Assembly: GCA_021816845.1 (NCBI GenBank) | Contig: JAKAWT010000001.1 | Span: 124,001 to 188,000, forward strand | DNA from: a bacterium | GTDB lineage: Bacteria > Patescibacteria > Dojkabacteria > JAKAPS01 > JAJZLI01 | Length of the DNA stretch: 64,000 bases | Direction of reading: 5' to 3' | Part shown: one piece after another, positions 25,677 through 33,049 of the stretch | Position numbering within the stretch: the first letter of the stretch is position 1 | Layout of the letters: every line of letters begins with the position of its first letter | Translations under genes and position numbers: made by a program | The notes under the pieces: model-generated | The model's database searches: none | Told to the model about the DNA's origin: nothing | What the model saw: the letters and a program-made list of their open reading frames with translations, nothing else

Positions 25677-26916
25677 TATACGAAAATCTATAGAACTGGA
25701 GAAAAATCAAAAGTTATCAATAATGATAAGAAACACTATTGGTGTCTTTGCAATTATCATTGGCATACTTTTATTTAATCTTTCTTTTTTTTCTATAACC
25801 CACCTTCAATCAATCTTTATAATATCGGGGTCAGTAGGATCTATATTAATTGTTCTTATATTAAATTATCTTATAAGAACTCCAAGTGCAAATAAAAATA
25901 GACTAGAACTATTTTTATTCTTCATAGTTGTATCACCTCTTGTAATATTATTTGGGGGACCTAAAAGTCCATTTGTTATAGTTTATATGATAATTTTATT
26001 TCAAGCCATAATAATTGATGAGGATAATTTTAATTTTATTATTGCTAATCTTCTTCCTATATTCATAAACATAATATATATAATAATAACAAGAGAAATC
26101 AGCTTAGAAATAATAGTGTTTATTATAATGGAAATTCTAATAAATGTATTTCTATCCATAGAATCTAAAGACCTACTCTATATCACACATACTATTTTAA
26201 ATAAATATGAAGATGAGAAAAAAACTACAGAAATGATGGAGAGTGTTAATAAGGAGAAAGATGAATTTATATCCACTGCATCCCATGAATTACGTTCACC
26301 AATATCAGCTGTAAGAGGTTATTTACAATTACTTACAATTGATGAAGATTATCAAAAACTCCCTAGAGATACTTACGAAGATTTAAAGAAACTTACTGCA
26401 TCAGCAGAAGATTTAAATAAAGTAGTAGATAACTTATTAAATACCTCCAGAATAGATTTAAATCGAATATATATAAATAAAGTAGATACAAACTTAAATT
26501 TACAAATATTTAAATCTATTGCAAAAATCATACAGAAAGCAGAGTTAAAAAAAATGAAATTAATATTCAAACCTTACACTGATAATACCATTGTTAATAC
26601 AGATTCCGAGAAATTATCCGATGTTATAGTAAATATAATTGATAATTCTATAGAAAACTCTCCAGAAGGGGCAGAAATAATTATAACTACAGAGAAAAAA
26701 GGTAATATTAATCTTATAATTATAAGAGATTTTGGCTATGGTATACCACAGACCATCCTCCCGCATATTTTTGAAAAGTTCTATATATCATCAAACAGAA
26801 ATAAAAGAACTGGGCTAGGATTATATCTTTCTTATAATTTTATGAGAATGATAGGTGGTAATTTGAAAATTGAGAGTATAGAGAATACAGGAACTACTGC
26901 TATTATTGAAATTTAA
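25666..26916 (+). CDS. membrane sensor histidine kinase
   Basis: 416 residues. Five or six N-terminal membrane helices are followed by a linker and HisKA with His207 in STASHELRSPISAV. The HATPase has N-box NIIDNSIENS, G1 DFGYGIP and a reduced G2 KRTGLGLYL. Its layout matches the upstream His-less protein, suggesting duplication. The genes overlap, so the products are probably made in equal amounts and may pair. No response regulator is adjacent; the phosphate receiver must be elsewhere (the CheY-like protein at 10816-11220 is one possibility). Confidence 0.9.
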   Translation: MENDIRKSIELEKNQKLSIMIRNTIGVFAIIIGILLFNLSFFSITHLQSIFIISGSVGSILIVLILNYLIRTPSANKNRLELFLFFIVVSPLVILFGGPKSPFVIVYMIILFQAIIIDEDNFNFIIANLLPIFINIIYIIITREISLEIIVFIIMEILINVFLSIESKDLLYITHTILNKYEDEKKTTEMMESVNKEKDEFISTASHELRSPISAVRGYLQLLTIDEDYQKLPRDTYEDLKKLTASAEDLNKVVDNLLNTSRIDLNRIYINKVDTNLNLQIFKSIAKIIQKAELKKMKLIFKPYTDNTIVNTDSEKLSDVIVNIIDNSIENSPEGAEIIITTEKKGNINLIIIRDFGYGIPQTILPHIFEKFYISSNRNKRTGLGLYLSYNFMRMIGGNLKIESIENTGTTAIIEI

Positions 26917-26949
26917 ACCATTTATCACTATAATAACATTGTTTTATAT

Positions 26950-27021
26950 TCCTCGGTAGCTCAACGGTAGAGCGGCTCGCTGTTAACGAGAAGGTTCTAG
27001 GTTCGAATCCTAGCCGGGGAG
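26950..27021 (+). tRNA. tRNA-Asn (GUU)
   Basis: 72 nt cloverleaf: acceptor TCCTCGG/CCGGGGA with a G-U pair, D-arm AGCTCAACGGTAGAGC, anticodon loop CTGTTAA (GTT), T-arm CTAGGTTCGAATCCTAG, discriminator G. CCA is not encoded. It lies downstream of the kinase pair, in the gap before the convergent merA-like gene. Confidence 0.93.
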
Positions 27022-27067
27022 TTTTATATATGTTTAGATTTCTCCATTCATATATAGTTTTTTAATT

Positions 27068-28477
27068 TTAGATACAACAGCTAACGCTAGATAGATCACG
27101 TATAGAAGATTGAGCTACTAATTTTATCAATTCTGAAAGAGTCGGGAATATATGAATTGTATCTGCTACTTCTGATACTGTCATCTTATTTTTAACTATC
27201 ATGACAGCCTCATGTATGATATCTACGGCATCCTTAGATATTAAATGCATTCCTAGTATTTCCTTTGTATCATGATCAATAACCATTTTTATATACCCTC
27301 TAGTATCTCCTATCAACAAAGCCTTTGGTACCTTATCTAAAGTTAAAGATAAGCAGGAACAATTAAGATTAGTTTGAAAAACATCTTCATCTCTTAGTCC
27401 TACACCTGCAACAGATGGTGTAGCAAAAATTGCATAAGGAACTTCATCATAGTTTATAAAAGAATGATTCCCCTGAATAATATTTAAAACTGCAAGAGAA
27501 CCTTCTCTTCCAGCTGTAGTTTCCATTCTTTTTTGTACATCTATAACATCGCCAACAGCGTATATACTAGGATTTGAAGTTTGTAAATACTTATTAACCT
27601 TAATAGAATGATTTTCTGATATATCAACATTCACTTTATCCAGATTTAAAGATTCTATATTTGGATTTTTTCCTATTGCAAAAAGAACTTTATCAAAAAC
27701 AATTTCAGACTCCCCATCTGGATTTTCTACAAAAGCTCGTCCAGTTTCATCTTTATTTTTTTCAAACCTAGAAACCTTTCCATTCTTTATTATATCAATG
27801 CCGTCTTCTTTAAGATATTTCTCCAAATATTCAGATATTTCTGGTTCTGTTCCTTTAATAAGTCTATCTCCTCTTGTAATCAGAGTAACTTTACTACCAA
27901 AGTGTGAAAACATTTGTGCAAATTCTACACCAACAGCGCCACCTCCTATTATAGTTAACTTAGAAGGTAATTTCTTTAAATGAAGAGCCTCAATATGTGT
28001 CATATAATCTATACTTTCTACACCCTTTACATCAATAAGCTTTGCTTTTGAACCAGTTGCTATTACAAATTTTTCTCCTTTTATTTTTTTTCCTGATATA
28101 TCTACTTCATTTTCAGAAATAAATGAAGCTTTCCCTTTAATAAAATCAACATGAGGAAGTTTTCTAAGAACCTGTTCATATTTTTCATTCCTCATATTAT
28201 CCACAATATTTAATTGTGAATGAACAATATCTTCAAAATCAAATTGGACATTTTTAATTTTTATAGAATTAAATCTGGGATTTTTAGATTCAAATATATA
28301 CTCTGCATTCTCTATCATATATTTACTAGGAACACAGCCTACATTTACACACGTACCCCCTAAAGGAAGACCACTATTTATAATTAAAGTATCTACGTTT
28401 AACTCATTTGCCTTTATAGCGGCAGCAAAACCTCCTGCACCTCCACCTATTATTATTAACTTATATGAATCTTTCAT
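27068..28477 (-). CDS. merA: mercuric reductase-like flavin disulfide oxidoreductase (MerA)
   Basis: FAD/NADPH enzyme that reduces Hg(II) to Hg(0) in the cytoplasm. GGGAGGFAAA binds FAD, GGTCVNVGCVPSK is the redox Cys pair, GGGAVGVEFAQ binds NAD(P)H, and GREGSLAVLNI and VPYAIFATPSVAGVG are family motifs. The protein ends in SVSCCI: the vicinal C-terminal Cys pair is the mark of MerA and is absent from ordinary lipoamide dehydrogenases. At 469 residues it lacks the N-terminal HMA domain of many MerAs. The Tyr usually before the C-terminal helix seems replaced by Thr (FPTLSEL), so activity is not assured. It overlaps the CcdA-like gene by ATGA, last in an ArsR-led operon. Confidence 0.85.
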   Translation of the reverse strand: MKDSYKLIIIGGGAGGFAAAIKANELNVDTLIINSGLPLGGTCVNVGCVPSKYMIENAEYIFESKNPRFNSIKIKNVQFDFEDIVHSQLNIVDNMRNEKYEQVLRKLPHVDFIKGKASFISENEVDISGKKIKGEKFVIATGSKAKLIDVKGVESIDYMTHIEALHLKKLPSKLTIIGGGAVGVEFAQMFSHFGSKVTLITRGDRLIKGTEPEISEYLEKYLKEDGIDIIKNGKVSRFEKNKDETGRAFVENPDGESEIVFDKVLFAIGKNPNIESLNLDKVNVDISENHSIKVNKYLQTSNPSIYAVGDVIDVQKRMETTAGREGSLAVLNIIQGNHSFINYDEVPYAIFATPSVAGVGLRDEDVFQTNLNCSCLSLTLDKVPKALLIGDTRGYIKMVIDHDTKEILGMHLISKDAVDIIHEAVMIVKNKMTVSEVADTIHIFPTLSELIKLVAQSSIRDLSSVSCCI

Positions 28478-29178
28478 AGTATTTTTAAACTAAAATAAGA
28501 ACTTAATTGGTAATATATAATGTATAATCCTGCTAAAATCATTATTACCCCTGCAATTTTATTAACAAATTTTCTATATCTGAACAATTTATCTTCTATA
28601 AAAGTATTAGATACTGCAAGAAGAAAAGATAATAGAAGAGAAATCAGAAATACTCCAGCAAGATATGATAGACCTACTACAATCGTATTAAAATAGTTTT
28701 TCTCAATAAAGGTTGACAGTACAACTGATATAAACAATGGAAAAGAACACCCTAAAGATACTAATCCATATAATAAACCAAACAAATAAATAGATAGAAT
28801 ATTGTTATTTTTCTTTACTTTTTTATCTACGTCAGATTGGAATTGGTGAAATATATTCAAAGATAATCCTCTATTTATAAGTGTAGAAATCCCTAAGCAT
28901 ATAATTATTATCCCAATAAAAACAGTAATTACAGGAATTACATTAATAATTATATTTCCAAATACAAAAATAATAATAGCAAATATTATAAAAATTGTTG
29001 AAAACCCTAAAGCTAGAGCGATACCTCTAAACAAACCAAGATAAATTTTTTTCCAAGATTTATCCTCATTACTTTTAATGTAAAATCCTATATATGCAGG
29101 AATCATCCCAACAGAACAAGGAGATAAAAAAGACAATATTCCTGCACTAAATGCTAAAGATATTAATATATCTGACAT
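28474..29178 (-). CDS. CcdA/DsbD-type membrane thiol-electron transporter
   Basis: 234 residues with six or seven membrane helices. FLSPCSVGMIPAYIGFY and VSLGCSFPLFISVV place one Cys in each half-repeat, next to Pro and Gly, as in CcdA, which passes reducing power from the cytoplasm to extracytoplasmic thiols. The neighbour is a membrane-anchored thioredoxin-like protein, the usual electron acceptor. Placed with merA and an ArsR regulator it probably keeps a surface metal-binding thiol reduced. Confidence 0.85.
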   Translation of the reverse strand: MSDILISLAFSAGILSFLSPCSVGMIPAYIGFYIKSNEDKSWKKIYLGLFRGIALALGFSTIFIIFAIIIFVFGNIIINVIPVITVFIGIIIICLGISTLINRGLSLNIFHQFQSDVDKKVKKNNNILSIYLFGLLYGLVSLGCSFPLFISVVLSTFIEKNYFNTIVVGLSYLAGVFLISLLLSFLLAVSNTFIEDKLFRYRKFVNKIAGVIMILAGLYIIYYQLSSYFSLKIL

Positions 29179-29182
29179 ATAG

Positions 29183-29725
29183 TTATGATATAGAAGATAA
29201 AACCTTTCTAAGAGAACTTTCAGAAGGTAAAACTTTACTGTATACTAAATCTCCGTTTTTATTAATTATATAAACCATATCAAGACTAGTAACTTTATAA
29301 TCTTCTAAAAATGTATTACTTTTTGCTATGACATAAGATACTCGACCATTACCGTTAGTTATTGAATTGATCCATGGCATTAATTCTGAATATGTATCTA
29401 TGCTATTTATATCTACTCCATAAAACTTCACATTATTGTATAAGGACGATATTTTTGATAATTCTTTTGATAGTACAGCACAATCTGCACATCCAGCCTC
29501 TATAGTGAATAACACCTGTGCTTTGCTACTTACTCCACCAATATTTACTAATTGATTATTACTATTCATAAAAGATACTACTGGAGCTATCACTTTGACT
29601 GTTTTATTAGTAGTATTCCCTCTTAAAGAACTTCCAGAATTTACTACAAGTATTAATAAGACTATAAATATTACCACACCAACCATTATTAATATTACAT
29701 TTCTACTAGTATTTTTCTTGCTCAT
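29183..29725 (-). CDS. membrane-anchored thioredoxin-like protein
   Basis: 180 residues: an N-terminal helix (VILIMVGVVIFIVLLILVV), a linker, then a thioredoxin fold with active site GCADC (CxxC) after VLFTIEA, DINSIDTYSEL, and the strand VYIINKNGDLVYSK. It probably works outside the membrane, with the CcdA-like protein as its reductant, in metal or disulfide handling. Its 5' end overlaps the ArsR gene by 20 bases, so both are in one operon. Confidence 0.85.
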   Translation of the reverse strand: MSKKNTSRNVILIMVGVVIFIVLLILVVNSGSSLRGNTTNKTVKVIAPVVSFMNSNNQLVNIGGVSSKAQVLFTIEAGCADCAVLSKELSKISSLYNNVKFYGVDINSIDTYSELMPWINSITNGNGRVSYVIAKSNTFLEDYKVTSLDMVYIINKNGDLVYSKVLPSESSLRKVLSSIS

Positions 29726-30041
29726 AATTTAAAAATAAAAAATCAATAAAATTAGAAAATTTTTCATCTTTCATAGAATATAGTTTCTGCCTTGATACTC
29801 TTTTAAAATCCACCACATTATTATCTCTAAGCTTTGAAAGCATGTGTGAGACATTAGAAATGGAGCTTCCGACAATATTTGCAATATCAGTAACATTCAT
29901 CTCTGGATAATACCTTAATATGTAACAAATTTTTAAAGTTGTAATATCTCCAAAAACATTACATTCCTGAGAACAAGACAAGATTTTAGTATTATTACCT
30001 AGATTTCTTTTTAATTTTTTAATGTCGACACTTGAATACAT
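29706..30041 (-). CDS. ArsR/SmtB-family metal-sensing repressor
   Basis: Winged-helix regulator of about 111 residues. NILSCSQECNVFGD-like Cys residues (SCSQEC) lie before the first core helices. The recognition region is VTDIANIVGSSISNVSHMLSKLRDNNVVDFKRV, the ArsR helix-turn-helix and wing. The Cys pair could sense Hg, Cd or another thiophilic metal. It heads the trx-ccdA-merA operon. I chose ATG 30041; an upstream TTG at 30047 lies in the operator. The start is eight bases from the -10 box, so the message should be leaderless. Confidence 0.85.
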   Translation of the reverse strand: MYSSVDIKKLKRNLGNNTKILSCSQECNVFGDITTLKICYILRYYPEMNVTDIANIVGSSISNVSHMLSKLRDNNVVDFKRVSRQKLYSMKDEKFSNFIDFLFLNYEQEKY

Positions 30042-30047
30042 ATTCAA
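30032..30047. promoter_or_regulatory. palindromic operator over the start of the minus-strand arsR
   Basis: TTGAATA and TATTCAA arms around a two-base centre, spanning the ATG of the regulator and ending against its -10 box. This is the expected position for ArsR autorepression; binding is inferred. Confidence 0.65.
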
Positions 30048-30049
30048 AT

Positions 30050-30076
30050 ATTATACTTAAATATAAGATATGTCAA
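30050..30076 (-). promoter_or_regulatory. promoter of the arsR-trx-ccdA-merA operon
   Basis: TTGACA (30071-30076) and TATAAT (30050-30055), both perfect consensus on the minus strand, with a 15-base spacer. The divergent promoter at 30124-30150 has the same unusually short spacer. Confidence 0.75.
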
Positions 30077-30123
30077 GCTCATACTTTATATCTGGACTAG
30101 AGCTTTTAAGATATATAAACGTA

Positions 30124-30150
30124 TTGACAATATTACATAAAAGATATAAT
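30124..30150 (+). promoter_or_regulatory. promoter of the plus-strand arsR
   Basis: Perfect TTGACA (30124-30129) and TATAAT (30145-30150) separated by 15 bases. The -10 box runs into the operator palindrome, and ATG 30161 is only ten bases further on. Confidence 0.75.
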
Positions 30151-30172
30151 ACATGAACATATGTTCATGTAT
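30149..30172. promoter_or_regulatory. 24-bp perfect palindromic ArsR operator
   Basis: ATACATGAACAT followed by its exact reverse complement ATGTTCATGTAT. The TGAACA/TGTTCA arms match the SmtB/CzrA-type operator pattern. It covers the end of the -10 box and the start codon, as expected for autorepression. Confidence 0.75.
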
Positions 30173-30499
30173 AATAATTGTAGATGCTCTAAAGAGTCAA
30201 ATTGTTGCAGATATACTGATAATCAAATGTCATATGTTGGAGAACAATTGAAATTAGTCAGTGTTAAAGCGAGACTTAATTTATTATTTCTTCTTGAGAA
30301 TAAAACTCACTGTGTTTCTGATTTGATGGAGCATACTAATCTCTCACAAAGCCTTATTTCTCACCATTTATCAGATTTAGAGAAATCAGGATTTGTCAAT
30401 TCTAAAAAAGATGGGAGATTTGTTGAATATTCATTGACGCAAAAAGGTGAAGAAATTATTAAAAACATATCAAATATAATAGACAAGGAGGTGATGTAA
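30161..30499 (+). CDS. ArsR/SmtB-family repressor with Cys-rich N-terminus
   Basis: 112 residues. The N-terminus MFMYNNCRCSKESNCCRYTD has four Cys, a likely thiophilic-metal site. The helix-turn-helix and wing are in HCVSDLMEHTNLSQSLISHHLSDLEKSGFVNSKKDGRFVEYSL. ATG 30161 and 30167 are both inside the operator palindrome. It is divergent from the other ArsR gene by about 120 bases, so each controls its own operon. The next gene, a Cys/His-rich micro-protein, starts three bases after its stop, and that gene's Shine-Dalgarno lies inside this gene's 3' end. Confidence 0.87.
   Translation: MFMYNNCRCSKESNCCRYTDNQMSYVGEQLKLVSVKARLNLLFLLENKTHCVSDLMEHTNLSQSLISHHLSDLEKSGFVNSKKDGRFVEYSLTQKGEEIIKNISNIIDKEVM
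30485..30495 (+). promoter_or_regulatory. full-length Shine-Dalgarno before the Cys/His-rich micro-protein
   Basis: AAGGAGGTGAT, a complete complement of the 16S rRNA 3' end, seven bases before ATG 30502 and inside the end of the arsR gene. It decides the start of the small ORF and supports that it is translated. Confidence 0.75.
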
Positions 30500-30501
30500 T
30501 T

Positions 30502-30645
30502 ATGATGAATAAAAAACACTGTTGCGGTGGAGAAAACAAACATATGAATATAGATACAATGTCTAAAGAGAATCTTATTCAAAAAAAAGAAAGGCTTGAG
30601 GAAAGATTAGCAGAAATATCAGAAGCTATTTCAAAAGCTGAATAA
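30502..30645 (+). CDS. 47-residue Cys/His-rich micro-protein
   Basis: Opens MMNKKHCCGGENKHMN, with CC flanked by two His and a Met, which could bind a soft metal. The rest is a charged amphipathic helix (KENLIQKKERLEERLAEISEAI) that could form a coiled coil. It is co-transcribed with the Cys-rich ArsR, has a perfect Shine-Dalgarno, and is followed by a strong hairpin. It may be a metal buffer or chaperone; no family is recognised. Confidence 0.7.
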   Translation: MMNKKHCCGGENKHMNIDTMSKENLIQKKERLEERLAEISEAISKAE

Positions 30646-30659
30646 GCCATATTATATGG

Positions 30660-30683
30660 ATAGCAGAAGAGCTCTTCTGCTAT
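30660..30683 (+). terminator. 24-bp perfect palindrome downstream of the micro-protein gene
   Basis: ATAGCAGAAGAG followed by its exact reverse complement, 14 bases after the stop codon, then TTGT. The T-run is poor, but the position and stem strength suggest a terminator of the arsR/micro-protein transcript. Confidence 0.65.
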
Positions 30684-30778
30684 TTGTAATAAACATTGAA
30701 AATATATAAAAACTCTAGGATATTTTACCAGAACAATATGGCTTTAGAATAATAAAAAACACTATAATATATTTTTGA

Positions 30779-30806
30779 TTGACATTGTTATAGAAAAGAC
30801 TATACT
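30779..30806 (+). promoter_or_regulatory. promoter of the YggT-like gene
   Basis: TTGACA (30779-30784) and TATACT (30801-30806) with a 16-base spacer, about 30 bases before ATG 30837. An ATACT...AGTAT inverted repeat lies just after the -10 box. Confidence 0.6.
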
Positions 30807-30836
30807 GTATTTAGTATATTTAATATTTATAATTAT

Positions 30837-31238
30837 ATGGATAATAACACTGATAATACAGAAAATTCTAAAATAGAAACTGAGAAACCTGCTTATACTG
30901 AAAATAGTTATAAAACAAAAAAAGTTATTTTTAGAGCACATCAGCTAGTCTGGTATATTCTAGGAATAATTGAAGTATTATTAGCCTTTAGATTTATACT
31001 AAAACTCGCAGCTGCAAATCCTGGTAGCGGTTTTGTAAGTTTTATATACTCTACTAGTAATGTTTTCTCTCAACCATTCTCAAGTATATTCCATGTAACA
31101 GTAACATATAACTCCGTATTCGAATGGTCAACTCTAGTTGCCATGTTTGTATACCTAGTAATTGCATACGGAATTGTTAAGCTTATACAGCTAGTAAATC
31201 CTGCAACCCCAGACAAAGTAAAAGAAACAATAGGTTAA
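30837..31238 (+). CDS. YggT-family membrane protein
   Basis: 133 residues: a charged, Asn/Thr/Glu-rich N-terminal tail of about 35 residues, then two membrane segments (VWYILGIIEVLLAFRFILKL; STLVAMFVYLVIAYGIVKLI) around SFIYSTSNVFSQPFSSIF, the YggT pattern of F-x-Y-x2-(S/T)..P(F/L). YggT proteins are linked to ion homeostasis and cell-division clusters; the precise function is unknown. A second YggT-like gene is at 50800-51108. Confidence 0.75.
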   Translation: MDNNTDNTENSKIETEKPAYTENSYKTKKVIFRAHQLVWYILGIIEVLLAFRFILKLAAANPGSGFVSFIYSTSNVFSQPFSSIFHVTVTYNSVFEWSTLVAMFVYLVIAYGIVKLIQLVNPATPDKVKETIG

Positions 31239-31265
31239 ACTCATCTTCAAAGATTATTACTCCAT

Positions 31266-31312
31266 AAAAAAATTAGGAGCAAATTATCATATTGATAAGT
31301 TGCTCCCCTAAA
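31266..31312 (-). terminator. rho-independent terminator of the DUF2892 gene
   Basis: A stem from TTAGG-AGCAA and TTGCT-CCCTAA blocks, with an inner TTATCA/TGATAA stem (31273-31312), is followed on the minus strand by a run of seven Ts (31272-31266). It also lies downstream of the convergent YggT-like gene and may serve both. Confidence 0.8.
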
Positions 31313-31335
31313 AAGTCTTATAGATTAATTAACTT

Positions 31336-31554
31336 TTAGCTTTTAGCATCTGATCCTTTGAAGGGACCTCCAAATAATGGTGCTAATACACAAACATTAA
31401 ATATACCTGCTAAGAAAGGAATTAATCCTATAATTGCTACAACAATACCTTTTTTACCATGGATTGCTAAGAGCCCTACTAATATTAATACTAAACCCAC
31501 AATAACCCTAAGCCATCTGCCTGTTGGAGTAGACATAAATTTTGCAAATTTCAT
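31336..31554 (-). CDS. DUF2892 (YgaP-like) small membrane protein
   Basis: 72 residues from MKFAKFM: RWLRVIVGLVLILVGLLAI and GIVVAIIGLIPFLAGIFNVCVLAPLFG form two helices, with the Cys in FNVCVLAPLFG conserved in the family and often found with rhodanese or metal-resistance genes. I placed the start at 31554 because a full Shine-Dalgarno (AAGGAGGTGAT, 31561-31571) ends six bases before it; the frame extends to 31563 only through the Shine-Dalgarno itself. It ends at a clear terminator. Confidence 0.85.
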   Translation of the reverse strand: MKFAKFMSTPTGRWLRVIVGLVLILVGLLAIHGKKGIVVAIIGLIPFLAGIFNVCVLAPLFGGPFKGSDAKS

Positions 31555-31560
31555 ATAAAT

Positions 31561-31571
31561 CACCTCCTTGA
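31561..31571 (-). promoter_or_regulatory. full-length Shine-Dalgarno of the DUF2892 gene
   Basis: AAGGAGGTGAT on the minus strand, identical to the one at 30485-30495, six bases before ATG 31554. Confidence 0.75.
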
Positions 31572-31651
31572 AGTTCAGTTATATTATATCACAAATAAAT
31601 ATATTAAAATTTATAGTAAAATAATAAAGATAATTCAAATAATTTTATTTC

Positions 31652-32215
31652 ATGAAACAAAAGCTACAAAGGTGCCCATGGGTTAGTAACAACATTGAAT
31701 ATATAAAATACCATGATACAGAATGGGGTGTCCCTGAACATCAAGAAAAAAAATTATTTGAAATGTTAATTTTAGAATCTATGCAAGCTGGCCTTTCCTG
31801 GCTAATAATTCTTTTGAAAAGAAAAAACTACAGAAAATTATTGGACAATTTTGATTATAAAAAAATATCTTGCTACGATGAAAATAAAATCTCCAAATTA
31901 CTTGAGAATAAAGGTATTATTAGGAATAAATTGAAAATTATTTCTATTGTAAATAATGCTAGAGCTTTTATTAATATCCAATCTAAATATGGGAGTTTTA
32001 ACAAATATATATGGGGGTTTGTAGACCATGATAATATTACCAACAAAAATAAAAAACTATTATCAGAAATCATTAGTAAAGAATTGAAAAAAGAAGGATT
32101 CAATTTTGTAGGACCCAAAATATGTTATTCTTTTATGGAATCTATTGGCATATTTAATAATCATAGTGAAGAATGTTTTAGGTACAAGGAGGTAGAGGAA
32201 ATAAATGTTATATAG
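31652..32215 (+). CDS. tag: DNA-3-methyladenine glycosylase I
   Basis: Base-excision repair enzyme that removes 3-methyladenine. CPWVSNNIEYIKYHDTEWGVP carries the first Cys and His of the zinc snap; SMQAGLSWLIILLKRKNYR and GFVDHDN follow; the second half of the zinc site is HSEECF near the C-terminus (His-x3-Cys). Length 187 matches the family. It stands alone between the metal island and the Msr operon. Confidence 0.95.
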   Translation: MKQKLQRCPWVSNNIEYIKYHDTEWGVPEHQEKKLFEMLILESMQAGLSWLIILLKRKNYRKLLDNFDYKKISCYDENKISKLLENKGIIRNKLKIISIVNNARAFINIQSKYGSFNKYIWGFVDHDNITNKNKKLLSEIISKELKKEGFNFVGPKICYSFMESIGIFNNHSEECFRYKEVEEINVI

Positions 32216-32425
32216 ATAAAATAAGATTAAAAAAGACCCTGTAACTACATATAAATAATTGTTCTCTAGAATTGGTAGACTTGAATCATTTATAGCTGTA
32301 GGTACTCAGTAAAATCCATGCACTCCAATGATACCTTGCCATAAGATAGTTAGAATTGATGGAAAAATATGAGAGATCTATCAAATCCATAAAGAAAATC
32401 AATTTACTTAATAAACAAGAAGGTT

Positions 32426-33043
32426 TTATAATTTAGATATATCAATAAAGTCTTTACCGACATAAACTAACATTAAAGAGTCATTTTCTTTTACTAAAAG
32501 TGTGGATGACGCATTAGCCACTTTTGAAGTATATATTTCTTCCCTACTAGATTTCCTCATAAAACCGACTAAACATTTTATAGCCATAGAATGAGAGAAT
32601 ATAAACACTCTATTAGTATCATTGATACTTGATATAAAATCATACATCCTTTCCCCTACTTCATGCATTGATTCTCCAAATGGTGCCTTAAAATATTTAC
32701 CTCTAACTTCCATATCATGTAATACAGATTCTATATAAACCTCTTTTCTTGATCTTCCAGACCATTTCCCTTGATCCATTTCTTGGAGTCTAGGATCTTC
32801 AACCAAATCAATATTTGCTAATCCCATATTATCAACTGCTATACGAGCAGTTTGTATAGTCCTTAAAGCAGGTGATACATATACTATATTTGGAATTATA
32901 TTATTATCTGATAAATACCTTCCCAATTTTAAAGCTTGATCAATACCATCATCTGAAAGGCTTATCTCATTCATCCTCCCAGTAATTAGTTCAGGATGTA
33001 TATTCATTTCTGATTCTGCATGACGAAATAGGTATAATTCCAT
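32426..33043 (-). CDS. histidine phosphatase / phosphoglycerate mutase-like protein
   Basis: 205 residues of the branch-1 histidine phosphatase family: catalytic RHAES at residues 7-11, GRMNEISLSDDGIDQALKLG, the acidic LQEMDQGKWSG, and the second His in IFSHSMAIKCLVG. The substrate cannot be told; cofactor-dependent phosphoglycerate mutase is less likely than a broad phosphatase. It follows msrA by six bases in an msrB-msrA-phosphatase operon. Confidence 0.87.
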   Translation of the reverse strand: MELYLFRHAESEMNIHPELITGRMNEISLSDDGIDQALKLGRYLSDNNIIPNIVYVSPALRTIQTARIAVDNMGLANIDLVEDPRLQEMDQGKWSGRSRKEVYIESVLHDMEVRGKYFKAPFGESMHEVGERMYDFISSINDTNRVFIFSHSMAIKCLVGFMRKSSREEIYTSKVANASSTLLVKENDSLMLVYVGKDFIDISKL

Positions 33044-33049
33044 ATGTAA

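Noticed and set aside
26991..27001. AAGGTTCTAGG in tRNA-Asn resembles the AAGGTTCTAA core of the dispersed element
   Set aside because: It is the normal variable loop and T-stem of the tRNA and lacks the flanking GATC or CTAG units.
30660..30683. Perfect palindrome as a possible regulator operator rather than a terminator
   Set aside because: It lies between a stop codon and a gene with its own promoter about 100 bases on, and its high stem strength fits an RNA hairpin better; direct tests could change this.
32250..32330. Sequence GAATTGGTAGAC resembling a tRNA-Leu D-arm between tag and the phosphatase gene
   Set aside because: No acceptor pairing, anticodon arm or GTTCGA T-loop could be found around it, so it is not a tRNA; I saw nothing else in this gap of about 210 bases.
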